In this document: piece by piece, positions 1 through 6,489 of the stretch
Numbering within the stretch: position 1 is the stretch's first letter
Layout of the letters: every line of letters begins with the position of its first letter
Origin: an uncultured Mycoplasmatota bacterium
Lineage (GTDB): Bacteria > Bacillota_I > Bacilli_A > RF39 > UBA660
DNA length: 13,162 nucleotides
NCBI GenBank assembly: GCA_900554615.1
Contig: USIB01000037.1
Location: 1 to 13,162 of the forward strand
Direction of reading: 5' to 3'
Program-made: the position numbers and the translations under genes
Notes under the pieces: generated by a model
Seen by the model: only the letters and a program-made list of their open reading frames with translations
Told to the model about the DNA's origin: nothing
The model's database searches: none

Positions 1-36
1 TTTTTATGAAAAAGCACTTGACTTTTTATAGTTGGT

Positions 37-52
37 CACCCCGAATATAATA
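37..52 (+). repeat. Intergenic motif CACCCCRAATATAATA, copy 1
   Basis: The 16-mer CACCCCGAATATAATA lies upstream of ftsK and recurs with one change (CACCCCAAATATAATA) at 4341-4356, upstream of the acyl ligase gene. Both copies sit in non-coding DNA a short way upstream of a hairpin containing ACCATAA. The function is unknown. It could be part of a dispersed intergenic element or a shared protein-binding site. Confidence 0.4.
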
Positions 53-81
53 CACCAAAACAAACAATAAAATAAACCAAA

Positions 82-109
82 ATCATTTACATTTATAACC
101 ATAAATGAT
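82..109 (+). repeat. Inverted repeat inside the ftsK promoter
   Basis: ATCATTTA (82-89) is matched perfectly by TAAATGAT (102-109). A nested alternative pairs CATTTAT (90-96) with ATAAATG (101-107). The repeat spans the -35/-10 spacer, so it could be an operator. It may also be chance symmetry in AT-rich DNA. It resembles the hairpin at 4367-4395. Confidence 0.35.
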
Positions 110-114
110 ATAAT
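86..114 (+). promoter_or_regulatory. Sigma-A type promoter for ftsK
   Basis: TTTACA (86-91) and TATAAT (109-114) are separated by exactly 17 bases. TGA directly before the -10 gives an extended TGN element. Transcription would start near 121, leaving a leader of about 18 bases before the ATG at 139. An AAAGGA ribosome binding site lies in that leader. Confidence 0.7.
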
Positions 115-138
115 TAATACGAGTAAAGGATTGATAGT

Positions 139-2370
139 ATGCCAAAGAAAAAAAAGAAAAAAGATGAAGAAAAGAAAAAGTTTGAATATAGTAATGAAGT
201 AATAGGAATAATCTTAATACTAGCCTCTATAATAGGAATAGGAGCCTATGGACCTGCTGGTAACTTTATTAGAGCATTCTCTATATTTCTAGTAGGAAAT
301 ATCTATGTATTTCTATTATTTGGATTACTTTTACTAGGAGGATATCTAATATTAAAAAGAAAAATGCCTAACTTTAGTAGTCTAAGATGGATAGGCTTTT
401 ATATAATGGTAATATCATTCTTAGTATTATTACATGTAAAATATATAACACTAAATACGAGTGAAGGAACCAAAATAATAACAGATACATTTAATAATCT
501 ATTAAAAGCATTTGATGCATCATCAAATAAAGGATTAGTAGATAGTTTAGGTTATTATATCTCAAATAGTGGAGGAGGTATGATAGGAGCCTTATTCACA
601 TACTTATTCTATAGTTTATTTAAAGAAGGAACAAAAATAGTAGTAATAACCCTAATAGTAATAGGAACAATATTATTATTCAATACAAGTATAATCGATT
701 TAATAAAGAAAATAAAATTACCAAAGATACATCATGAACATAAAGAAAAAGAACAAAAAGATAATGAAGAAGAAGACAAGAGAATAATACTTCCAACTAG
801 AGAGATAGAAAAGATAAATGAAAAAGAAGTAGTAAGTGAACCTGATATCCCAATAAAATCCGCTGTCAGTGAAGTATCAAGTACTAGTAATGAAGAGGTA
901 GAAAAACCAGAAATAAATCTAAATTACAAGTTACCACCACTTACACTACTTAAAGTAGCCAAAGCAGGTAATGACAAAGAAAATATTGAAGCCGTAAAAC
1001 AAAATATAGCAACACTAGAAAAGGTACTAGCAGACTTTGATATCCCAGGAAAGATTAAAGAGTGTCATATAGGGCCCTCAGTTACTCAATATGAACTTGA
1101 ATTAAAAGCTGGAACAAAAGTAAATAAATTACTTTCAATTCAAAAAGAAATAGCCCTTAATTTAGCCGCTAAAGATGTAAGAATACAAGCCCCAATCCCA
1201 GGAAAGAGTACTATAGGTATAGAACTTCCTAATAAAGTAAACTCAGCCGTATCCTTTAGAGAAATATTATCTAAACTTCCTGCTCCTAGTGAAAAGAGTA
1301 TACTAGCAGTGGGTCTAGGAAAAGACATAATGGGTACAGTAAAATGGGCTGAAATAAATGCAACACCACACCTACTAATTGCTGGTGCAACAGGTAGTGG
1401 TAAATCAGTATGTATAAACTGTGTTATAGCATCTATCTTAATGAGAGCAAGACCAGATGAAGTAAAACTAGTAATGGTAGACCCTAAAAAAGTAGAATTA
1501 TCTATGTATAATGGAGTGCCACACTTACTTACACCAGTAGTAACAGACCCTAAAAAGGCCTCAATTGCTCTTAAAAATATTGTCGTAGAAATGGAAAGAA
1601 GATATCAAGTATTTGAAGATACAAAATGTAAGAATATAAGTGCATATAACAAAATGTGTGAATCAAATACAGACTATGTAAAAATGCCATACATAGTATT
1701 CATAATAGATGAGTTAGCAGACCTTATGTTAGTAGCAGCTAAAGACGTAGAAGACTCAATCATGAGAATAACACAAATGGCAAGAGCAGCAGGAATCCAC
1801 TTAATCGTAGCAACTCAAAGACCATCAACAGATGTAATAACTGGAGTAGTAAAAGCAAATATCCCTTCTCGTATATCATTTGCCGTATCTTCTTCGATAG
1901 ACTCTAGAACAATACTAGACCAAACAGGAGCCGAAAAACTACTTGGTAAAGGAGATATGTTATTTAAACCAATGGGAGAAAATGTACCAATTAGAATACA
2001 AGGTGCCTTTGTAAGTGATGAAGAACTTCAGAAAATAGTAGACTATACAATATCGCAACAAAAAGCCAATTACGATCATTCACTTACCGAAGATAAAAGT
2101 GGTAGTGAAAATGGAGATAATACAAAGTATGATGATGGTTATGAATCAAAAGAAGAGTATGATGACCCATTATATAACGATATCGTAGACTTTGCTATGG
2201 AGTTTGGAAAAATATCAGCCTCTTTAATTCAAAGAAAATATCGTATAGGATATAATAGAGCTGCTAGAATAGTAGACTTACTTGAAGAAAGAGGAATAAT
2301 AGGACCACAAAATGGCTCTAAACCAAGAGAAGTATTAGTAAAGAAAGAAAGTGATGATAGTGATGAATAA
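139..2370 (+). CDS. ftsK: DNA translocase FtsK/SpoIIIE
   Basis: This is an ATP-driven, septum-anchored DNA pump that clears chromosomal DNA through the closing division septum. The 743-residue protein has a Lys-rich N-terminus and then four or five hydrophobic segments (about 21-39, 44-72, 83-100 and 166-183). A charged linker (about 190-260) leads to the motor domain. The motor carries Walker A GATGSGKS (416-423), Walker B IVFIIDELADL (519-529) and the family stretch VATQRPSTDVITG (557-569). The C-terminal winged-helix gamma domain (about 676-735), including YNRAARIVDLLEERG, reads orientation sequences on DNA in known FtsK proteins. The length is typical for Bacillota SpoIIIE/FtsK. The ATG at 139 follows AAAGGA and a good promoter. 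nagZ lies 32 bases downstream. Whether it acts in ordinary division or sporulation cannot be decided from this window. Confidence 0.97.
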   Translation: MPKKKKKKDEEKKKFEYSNEVIGIILILASIIGIGAYGPAGNFIRAFSIFLVGNIYVFLLFGLLLLGGYLILKRKMPNFSSLRWIGFYIMVISFLVLLHVKYITLNTSEGTKIITDTFNNLLKAFDASSNKGLVDSLGYYISNSGGGMIGALFTYLFYSLFKEGTKIVVITLIVIGTILLFNTSIIDLIKKIKLPKIHHEHKEKEQKDNEEEDKRIILPTREIEKINEKEVVSEPDIPIKSAVSEVSSTSNEEVEKPEINLNYKLPPLTLLKVAKAGNDKENIEAVKQNIATLEKVLADFDIPGKIKECHIGPSVTQYELELKAGTKVNKLLSIQKEIALNLAAKDVRIQAPIPGKSTIGIELPNKVNSAVSFREILSKLPAPSEKSILAVGLGKDIMGTVKWAEINATPHLLIAGATGSGKSVCINCVIASILMRARPDEVKLVMVDPKKVELSMYNGVPHLLTPVVTDPKKASIALKNIVVEMERRYQVFEDTKCKNISAYNKMCESNTDYVKMPYIVFIIDELADLMLVAAKDVEDSIMRITQMARAAGIHLIVATQRPSTDVITGVVKANIPSRISFAVSSSIDSRTILDQTGAEKLLGKGDMLFKPMGENVPIRIQGAFVSDEELQKIVDYTISQQKANYDHSLTEDKSGSENGDNTKYDDGYESKEEYDDPLYNDIVDFAMEFGKISASLIQRKYRIGYNRAARIVDLLEERGIIGPQNGSKPREVLVKKESDDSDE

Positions 2371-2386
2371 TCACTATCATCTTTCT
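2346..2386 (+). terminator. Hairpin over the ftsK stop, attenuator or weak terminator
   Basis: GATGATAGTGAT (2353-2364) pairs perfectly over 12 bp with ATCACTATCATC (2370-2381) around a five-base loop. AGAAA (2346-2350) can extend the stem with TTTCT (2382-2386) across a two-base bulge. The left arm is the last codons of ftsK. Only CTTTCT follows, not a true T run, so termination may be partial and nagZ may be transcribed by read-through. Confidence 0.55.
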
Positions 2387-2402
2387 AAAATAAGGAGAAA
2401 AT

Positions 2403-3479
2403 ATGAAAGAGAGTTTTATAGAATATCTAATAGATAAAATGCCATTAAAAGAAAAAATAGGCCAATTACTATATATAGATTATAGAAAACCAAATGAAAA
2501 AACAATAAATATGACAAAAGAGTTCGAGAAGGTATTAGAAGAATACAAGCCAGGAGGCTTTATATTATTTACCAGTAATATAAGTAATTTTACTAACACT
2601 AAAAAACTAATCGAAGATATCCAAAGTATAAGTGGAAATAATATGTTTATAGGAGTAGACCAAGAAGGCGGAGAAGTCCAAAGATTAAATGAAAATGTAG
2701 GATTCAGCAAAATAAAACCTGCTAGTCTAGTACAAGATGCCGAAGAAGCCTATAATTTAGGAAAAGAAACAGGACAGAATCTAATAAGTATAGGAGTAAA
2801 TATGAATATGGCTCCTGTCTTAGATATATTATCAAATAAAGAAAATAGAGTAGTAAAAACAAGAGCCTACGGAAGTAACCCTATAACTGTAAGTAAAAAC
2901 GCCTTATCATTTGCTAAAGGATTAAAAGAAGAAAAAGTAATCCCTATAGGAAAACATTTCCCAGGACATGGCTCTACTTTTAAAGATTCTCATATAGACC
3001 TTCCTATATTATATAAGACAAAAGAAGAACTATATAACTTAGAATTAATCCCCTTTATAGAGGCTATTAAAGAAGAAATACCAGGTATAATGATTGGACA
3101 TATAAAATTACCCAAAATAGATGAATATCCATCTAGTATATCAGAAGAATTAATAAATAAATTACTAAGAGACGAATTAACCTACAAGGGAATAGTAATG
3201 ACAGACTCATTAAAAATGAAAGCCTTAACAAAATACTATAATAGTGAAGAAATATATTATAGATGTATAAAATCAGGAAACGATTTTATATTAATGCCTG
3301 AGAATATATCCTTATCTTTTAATACTATATATAATGCTGTAAATGATGGCAAGATAAGTATGGATACTATTAATAATTCTTTAAGAAGAATCTTATCTTT
3401 AAAGTTAGAAATAGGACTCTTAGATAAAGAATATTTATCATATATAAATCAACATAACACACTAAAAAAACATAGATAA
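2403..3479 (+). CDS. nagZ: GH3 beta-N-acetylhexosaminidase, NagZ type
   Basis: This glycoside hydrolase family 3 enzyme probably removes non-reducing N-acetylglucosamine from peptidoglycan turnover fragments. The 358-residue protein has the family signatures GVDQEGGEVQRL (84-95), KHFPGHG (184-190) and the catalytic Asp/His dyad loop DSH (195-197). GIVMTDSLKM (263-272) contains the predicted nucleophile Asp268. It is a single TIM-barrel protein without a signal peptide or membrane segment, so it should act in the cytoplasm, unlike the larger secreted Bacillus enzyme. The ATG follows AAGGAG (2392-2397) by five bases. It probably shares a transcript with ftsK through the hairpin at 2346-2386. 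No other peptidoglycan-recycling gene is in the window. Some GH3 enzymes act as phosphorylases, so the exact reaction is less certain than the family. Confidence 0.92.
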   Translation: MKESFIEYLIDKMPLKEKIGQLLYIDYRKPNEKTINMTKEFEKVLEEYKPGGFILFTSNISNFTNTKKLIEDIQSISGNNMFIGVDQEGGEVQRLNENVGFSKIKPASLVQDAEEAYNLGKETGQNLISIGVNMNMAPVLDILSNKENRVVKTRAYGSNPITVSKNALSFAKGLKEEKVIPIGKHFPGHGSTFKDSHIDLPILYKTKEELYNLELIPFIEAIKEEIPGIMIGHIKLPKIDEYPSSISEELINKLLRDELTYKGIVMTDSLKMKALTKYYNSEEIYYRCIKSGNDFILMPENISLSFNTIYNAVNDGKISMDTINNSLRRILSLKLEIGLLDKEYLSYINQHNTLKKHR

Positions 3480-3521
3480 ACGAAGAAAATAACCAATTTT
3501 AACTAAAAATTACTAAAAAGG

Positions 3522-3550
3522 TTGCTATTTTATTAAAAATATTATATAAT
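3522..3550 (+). promoter_or_regulatory. Promoter of the yceD-rpmF operon
   Basis: TTGCTA (3522-3527) and a perfect TATAAT (3545-3550) are spaced by 17 bases. AGGTGA (3559-3564) and the ATG at 3572 follow closely, so the 5' leader is only about 15 bases. Confidence 0.75.
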
Positions 3551-3571
3551 TATTAGGCAGGTGAAATTATT

Positions 3572-4030
3572 ATGATAATAGAACTATTTAATCTTGTAAC
3601 ATATGGAAAGAAAATAATAATAGATAATGATGTAATAATAAATGAAGAATTATTAAATACTAGTACAATAAGAAGATTAAATAATGTTCATTTTACTGGT
3701 AGTTTATCTAGATTAATAGATGATACTTATGAATTATCAGGAACAATAACAGGAACAATGATATTACCAGATGATATAACATTAGAGGACTATGAATATA
3801 ATTTTACTAGTGAAATAGAAGAAAAAATAGAAGAAACAAGAATAAATTATCAAAAAACTATTGATATTACAGAAGATTTATGGCAAAATATTCTTGTGGA
3901 GATTCCTCTCAAAGCAGTAAATGAAAAAAATAAAGATTTAAGGCTTGAGGGTGATGGCTGGAGACTAATTAGTGAAGATGATGTTAAAACAAGCAATAAT
4001 CCTCTAAGTAGTCTAAAAGAATTATTGTAA
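3572..4030 (+). CDS. yceD: DUF177/YceD family protein
   Basis: The 152-residue protein is assigned to DUF177 (YceD). Known members are encoded directly upstream of rpmF and are linked to 23S rRNA accumulation and large-subunit assembly. The N-terminal half is beta-rich and contains SGTITGTMILP (about 56-66). The C-terminal part has DITEDLWQNILVEIPLKA (about 98-115) and ends in NPLSSLKELL, matching the DPRLxxLKxLL ending typical of the family. The CxxC cysteines seen in some members are absent. AGGTGA precedes the ATG by seven bases, and rpmF begins 16 bases after the stop. The gene order is itself strong evidence. I see no signal peptide or membrane segment. Confidence 0.88.
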   Translation: MIIELFNLVTYGKKIIIDNDVIINEELLNTSTIRRLNNVHFTGSLSRLIDDTYELSGTITGTMILPDDITLEDYEYNFTSEIEEKIEETRINYQKTIDITEDLWQNILVEIPLKAVNEKNKDLRLEGDGWRLISEDDVKTSNNPLSSLKELL

Positions 4031-4046
4031 GGAAGGAGTGAAGAAG

Positions 4047-4289
4047 ATGGCAGTTCCATTCAGAAAAGTAAGTAAGACAAGAAGAAACATGAGAAGAACT
4101 CATTATAAAATTACCGCTAACGGACTAGTAGAATGTACTAACTGTGGTGCTAAAATTAGACCTCATAGAGCATGTCCTAAATGTGGATTTTATAAAGGAG
4201 CAGATACTTCTAAAAAACAAGTAGAAGTAAAGGTAACTGAAGAAAAAGCTCCTAAAAAAGCAAAAACTTCAAAAAAGACTGAAGAATAA
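4047..4289 (+). CDS. rpmF: 50S ribosomal protein L32
   Basis: This is a small zinc-ribbon component of the large ribosomal subunit. It begins with the hallmark MAVPFRKVSKTRRNMRRTH and carries C-x2-C-x9-C-x2-C (CTNC...CPKC), so it is the zinc-binding form rather than the cysteine-free form. I place the start at ATG 4047 and not at the in-frame GTG 4038. GGAAGGAG (4031-4038) is then eight bases upstream, and MAVP is the conserved L32 N-terminus. The 80-residue product exceeds the usual length of about 57-60 because of a Lys/Glu/Thr-rich tail of some 20 residues after the zinc ribbon. It is co-transcribed with yceD and ends at the terminator at 4296-4321. Confidence 0.97.
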   Translation: MAVPFRKVSKTRRNMRRTHYKITANGLVECTNCGAKIRPHRACPKCGFYKGADTSKKQVEVKVTEEKAPKKAKTSKKTEE

Positions 4290-4295
4290 TAATTA

Positions 4296-4321
4296 AGAGT
4301 AACAGAGGTTATTCTTTTTTT
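4296..4321 (+). terminator. Intrinsic terminator of yceD-rpmF
   Basis: AGAGTAAC (4296-4303) pairs with GTTATTCT (4308-4315) over 8 bp, with one G-U pair and an AGAG loop. A run of seven T follows (4315-4321). It sits seven bases after the rpmF stop. Confidence 0.85.
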
Positions 4322-4340
4322 CTACCTCTAAAGAAGTATT

Positions 4341-4356
4341 CACCCCAAATATAATA
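4341..4356 (+). repeat. Intergenic motif CACCCCRAATATAATA, copy 2
   Basis: CACCCCAAATATAATA differs by one base from the copy at 37-52. It lies between the rpmF terminator and the tandem hairpins upstream of the acyl ligase gene. Its role is unknown. Confidence 0.4.
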
Positions 4357-4366
4357 AAAAAATTAT

Positions 4367-4395
4367 TCATTTATAGACCATAAGGCTATAAATGA
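4367..4395 (+). repeat. Hairpin A in the rpmF-ligase intergenic region
   Basis: TCATTTATAG (4367-4376) pairs perfectly with CTATAAATGA (4386-4395) around the loop ACCATAAGG. It is not followed by a T run and lies upstream of the promoter at 4430-4458, so it should not be in the ligase mRNA. It could be an operator-type palindrome or an intergenic repeat unit. Confidence 0.5.
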
Positions 4396-4421
4396 CTCTA
4401 GAAAACTATAGGTTTCTAGAG
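4396..4421 (+). repeat. Hairpin B, directly abutting hairpin A
   Basis: CTCTAGAAA (4396-4404) pairs perfectly with TTTCTAGAG (4413-4421) around the loop ACTATAGG. It begins on the base after hairpin A ends. Its loop resembles that of hairpin A (ACCATAAGG). It ends nine bases before the -35 box of the next promoter. Confidence 0.5.
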
Positions 4422-4429
4422 ATAAAAAC

Positions 4430-4458
4430 TTGCAAAATACAAACATTTGTGTTAGAAT
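4430..4458 (+). promoter_or_regulatory. Promoter of the acyl ligase gene
   Basis: TTGCAA (4430-4435) and TAGAAT (4453-4458) are spaced by 17 bases. TGT directly before the -10 forms an extended TGN element. The predicted leader is about 37 bases long. Confidence 0.7.
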
Positions 4459-4501
4459 ATTAGTGCTTGGGAAAAATATCGAATAATAGGAGATGAGAAT
4501 T

Positions 4502-6436
4502 ATGTATAATAAAGATGGAATAATATCTAAAGATTTTGACAAAGAAGATATAGAAATAGTAAAAAATCTATACCTTAGAACATATTTAACTGGAGAAAGA
4601 TTTGGCCCTCTAACAGGAAAACCAAATGTAGATAGACCATGGCTTATCAATTATAGTGAAGAAGAAATACAAGCAAAAATACCCAAAAGAAGAATGTATA
4701 GTGATTTAGTAGAAAGTAGCAAAAATAATTTATCAAATATAGCCATAGAGTATTATGGTAATAAAATAAACTATAAAGAGTTAATTAAAAATATAGATGT
4801 AACAGCTTCATCACTTGTAAAAAAAGGAATAAAAAAAGGAGATACAGTATCAGTAATTATGCCATATATGCCTGAGACAGTATATACAATATATGCCCTA
4901 AATAAAATAGGAGCCTATGTAAATGTAATAGACCCTAGAATAAACGAAGACTTAATATTTGATTATATAAAGAATGCTGGCTCTCGAAATATAATTATGA
5001 TTGATAGAATAGAATCAAAGATAAATAACTTAATAGCAAAAGGATTAGAACTAGATAATGTAATAACAGTATCTCCTACTAACTCAATGAAAAATTGGTT
5101 ATTAAGATTAATTGGAAAACATAAAAAGAGTAATAATTTTGAAAATTGGACCAATTTCTTCGATTCAACACTAGAAAATACCCCTCTAGCACCATTCGAA
5201 GAAAATGAACTTGCCGTAATAGAGTACACTAGTGGTACTTCTGGTAAACCAAAAGGAGTAAAATTATCAAATGAAGCATTCAACTCATTAGCATACTTTC
5301 AAAAACAATCCCTAAAAAATGAAGTAGGAGATAAGTTCCTTCTAATAATGCCACCATTTATTGCCTATGGTTTAGTTATAGGAATGCATGATATGTTATG
5401 TCAAGGACAACACTTACTTATGATACCAAACTTTACTTTAGATAAAGCCCCTAAAATGTTAGGAAAACTAATAAATAAATATCATCCTAATTATATAATG
5501 GGTGTACCTAACTTCCTTACAATATTAATGAAATATAATAAAGACTTATCTTTCTTAAAAGGTATTATAATAGGAGGAGACCATCTTGATAAAGTAATAG
5601 AACAAAAAGCCAGAGATTATCTAAAAGAACATAATAGTAGTGCTAAAGTTCTAAAAGGCTGGGGAATGACCGAAATAGCATCATGTGGTACCTTCACCAA
5701 AACAGATTCTCAAAATAATTTAGGAAGTGTTGGTATTCCTCTTTCCAAAAATACCATAAAAGTATTAAATAGAAAAAATGATGAAAACGCTAGATATGAT
5801 ATCAATGAAGAAGAGTTATTATATAATGAAGAAGGAGTACTATTCATATCTTCTCCATCTACAACTCTTGGATATTATAAAAACAAAGAAGCAACAGATA
5901 AAATAGTTTATACAGATAAAGAAGGAAACAAATGGATAAATACTGGAGATATCTTTAAAGTAGATAAAGATGGTTCATTATACTTTTGTGGAAGAGAAAA
6001 AAGGGTAGTAGTAAGACCAGATGGCCATAACATACCAACTAGTCAAATAGAATCAATAGCCTTATCAGAAGAAGAAGTAGAATCTGCTGTCGTAATTGGT
6101 ACAAAAAGTAGAAAGTACGCTCATGGTAGTGTAGCCTCTCTTTGTATCTCATTAAAAGACAAAAACATAGACTCACCATCAAAAGAACAAGTTCTAAATA
6201 AGATAGAAGAAAAATGTAAAGAACACTTACAACCAAGAGATAGAGCAAAATATTATGTCTTAGTAGATTCAATTCCATACACTATGAATGGAAAAGTAGA
6301 CTATATTTCATTAAATAGTTATGTAGAAGAATTAATAAAAGAAGCAAACATTGAAGAAGAGTCAAAAGAATCATTTCATCTATTACAAGAAGATAAAAAA
6401 GAATTACATAAAAATATTAAAATAAGGAAAAAATAA
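4502..6436 (+). CDS. AMP-forming acyl-CoA synthetase / acyl-acid ligase
   Basis: This ANL-superfamily enzyme activates a carboxylic acid with ATP to an acyl-AMP and usually transfers it to CoA. I choose ATG 4502 (644 residues) over ATG 4493. AGGAG (4488-4492) is nine bases from the former but directly abuts the latter. Visible core motifs are YTSGTSGKPKG (242-252), GWGMTEI (386-392), TGD (481-483), the hinge region GREKRVVVRPDG (497-508) and MNGK (595-598), whose Lys598 is the expected adenylation lysine. All key residues appear present. An N-terminal stretch of about 65 residues, including KPNVDRPWLINYSEEEI, precedes the usual domain. I recognise similar stretches in other Bacillota acyl-CoA synthetases. 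There is no signal peptide or obvious membrane segment. The substrate cannot be read from the sequence, and no carrier-protein gene is adjacent. The terminator overlaps the stop. Confidence 0.88.
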   Translation: MYNKDGIISKDFDKEDIEIVKNLYLRTYLTGERFGPLTGKPNVDRPWLINYSEEEIQAKIPKRRMYSDLVESSKNNLSNIAIEYYGNKINYKELIKNIDVTASSLVKKGIKKGDTVSVIMPYMPETVYTIYALNKIGAYVNVIDPRINEDLIFDYIKNAGSRNIIMIDRIESKINNLIAKGLELDNVITVSPTNSMKNWLLRLIGKHKKSNNFENWTNFFDSTLENTPLAPFEENELAVIEYTSGTSGKPKGVKLSNEAFNSLAYFQKQSLKNEVGDKFLLIMPPFIAYGLVIGMHDMLCQGQHLLMIPNFTLDKAPKMLGKLINKYHPNYIMGVPNFLTILMKYNKDLSFLKGIIIGGDHLDKVIEQKARDYLKEHNSSAKVLKGWGMTEIASCGTFTKTDSQNNLGSVGIPLSKNTIKVLNRKNDENARYDINEEELLYNEEGVLFISSPSTTLGYYKNKEATDKIVYTDKEGNKWINTGDIFKVDKDGSLYFCGREKRVVVRPDGHNIPTSQIESIALSEEEVESAVVIGTKSRKYAHGSVASLCISLKDKNIDSPSKEQVLNKIEEKCKEHLQPRDRAKYYVLVDSIPYTMNGKVDYISLNSYVEELIKEANIEEESKESFHLLQEDKKELHKNIKIRKK

Positions 6437-6450
6437 TTTCCTTTTTTTTT
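6424..6450 (+). terminator. Intrinsic terminator overlapping the ligase stop
   Basis: AAGGAAA (6424-6430) pairs with TTTCCTT (6437-6443), and the T run reaches 6450. The left arm and most of the loop are the final codons of the ligase gene, including its TAA. Confidence 0.75.
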
Positions 6451-6457
6451 CACTTTA

Positions 6458-6466
6458 TGCTATAAT
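6458..6466 (+). promoter_or_regulatory. Extended -10 promoter of the hybrid kinase gene
   Basis: TGC directly precedes a perfect TATAAT (6461-6466). No convincing -35 box exists at the right distance, where the preceding terminator lies. Recognition would depend on the extended -10. Confidence 0.5.
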
Positions 6467-6489
6467 TAAATTATGGTAGGTGATAGTAT

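Noticed and set aside
18..51. TTGACT and TATAAT as a promoter upstream of ftsK
   Set aside because: The spacer is 22 bases, too long for a sigma-A promoter. The pair at 86-114 is better spaced and closer to the gene.
3481..3537. Terminator after nagZ
   Set aside because: AAAATAACC can pair with GGTTGCTATTTT only with a bulge and a very long loop, and the sequence overlaps the -35 of the next promoter. Too weak to call.
4038..4046. GTG 4038 as the rpmF start
   Set aside because: It overlaps the ribosome binding site, and L32 proteins start with MAVP, which is at 4047.
4493..4501. ATG 4493 as the acyl ligase start
   Set aside because: It directly abuts AGGAG with no room for initiation; ATG 4502 is nine bases away.
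4363..4650. Antisense open frame of 95 codons
   Set aside because: It runs through the ligase promoter and N-terminus, has no ribosome binding site and low-complexity composition. It is a shadow of the + strand.
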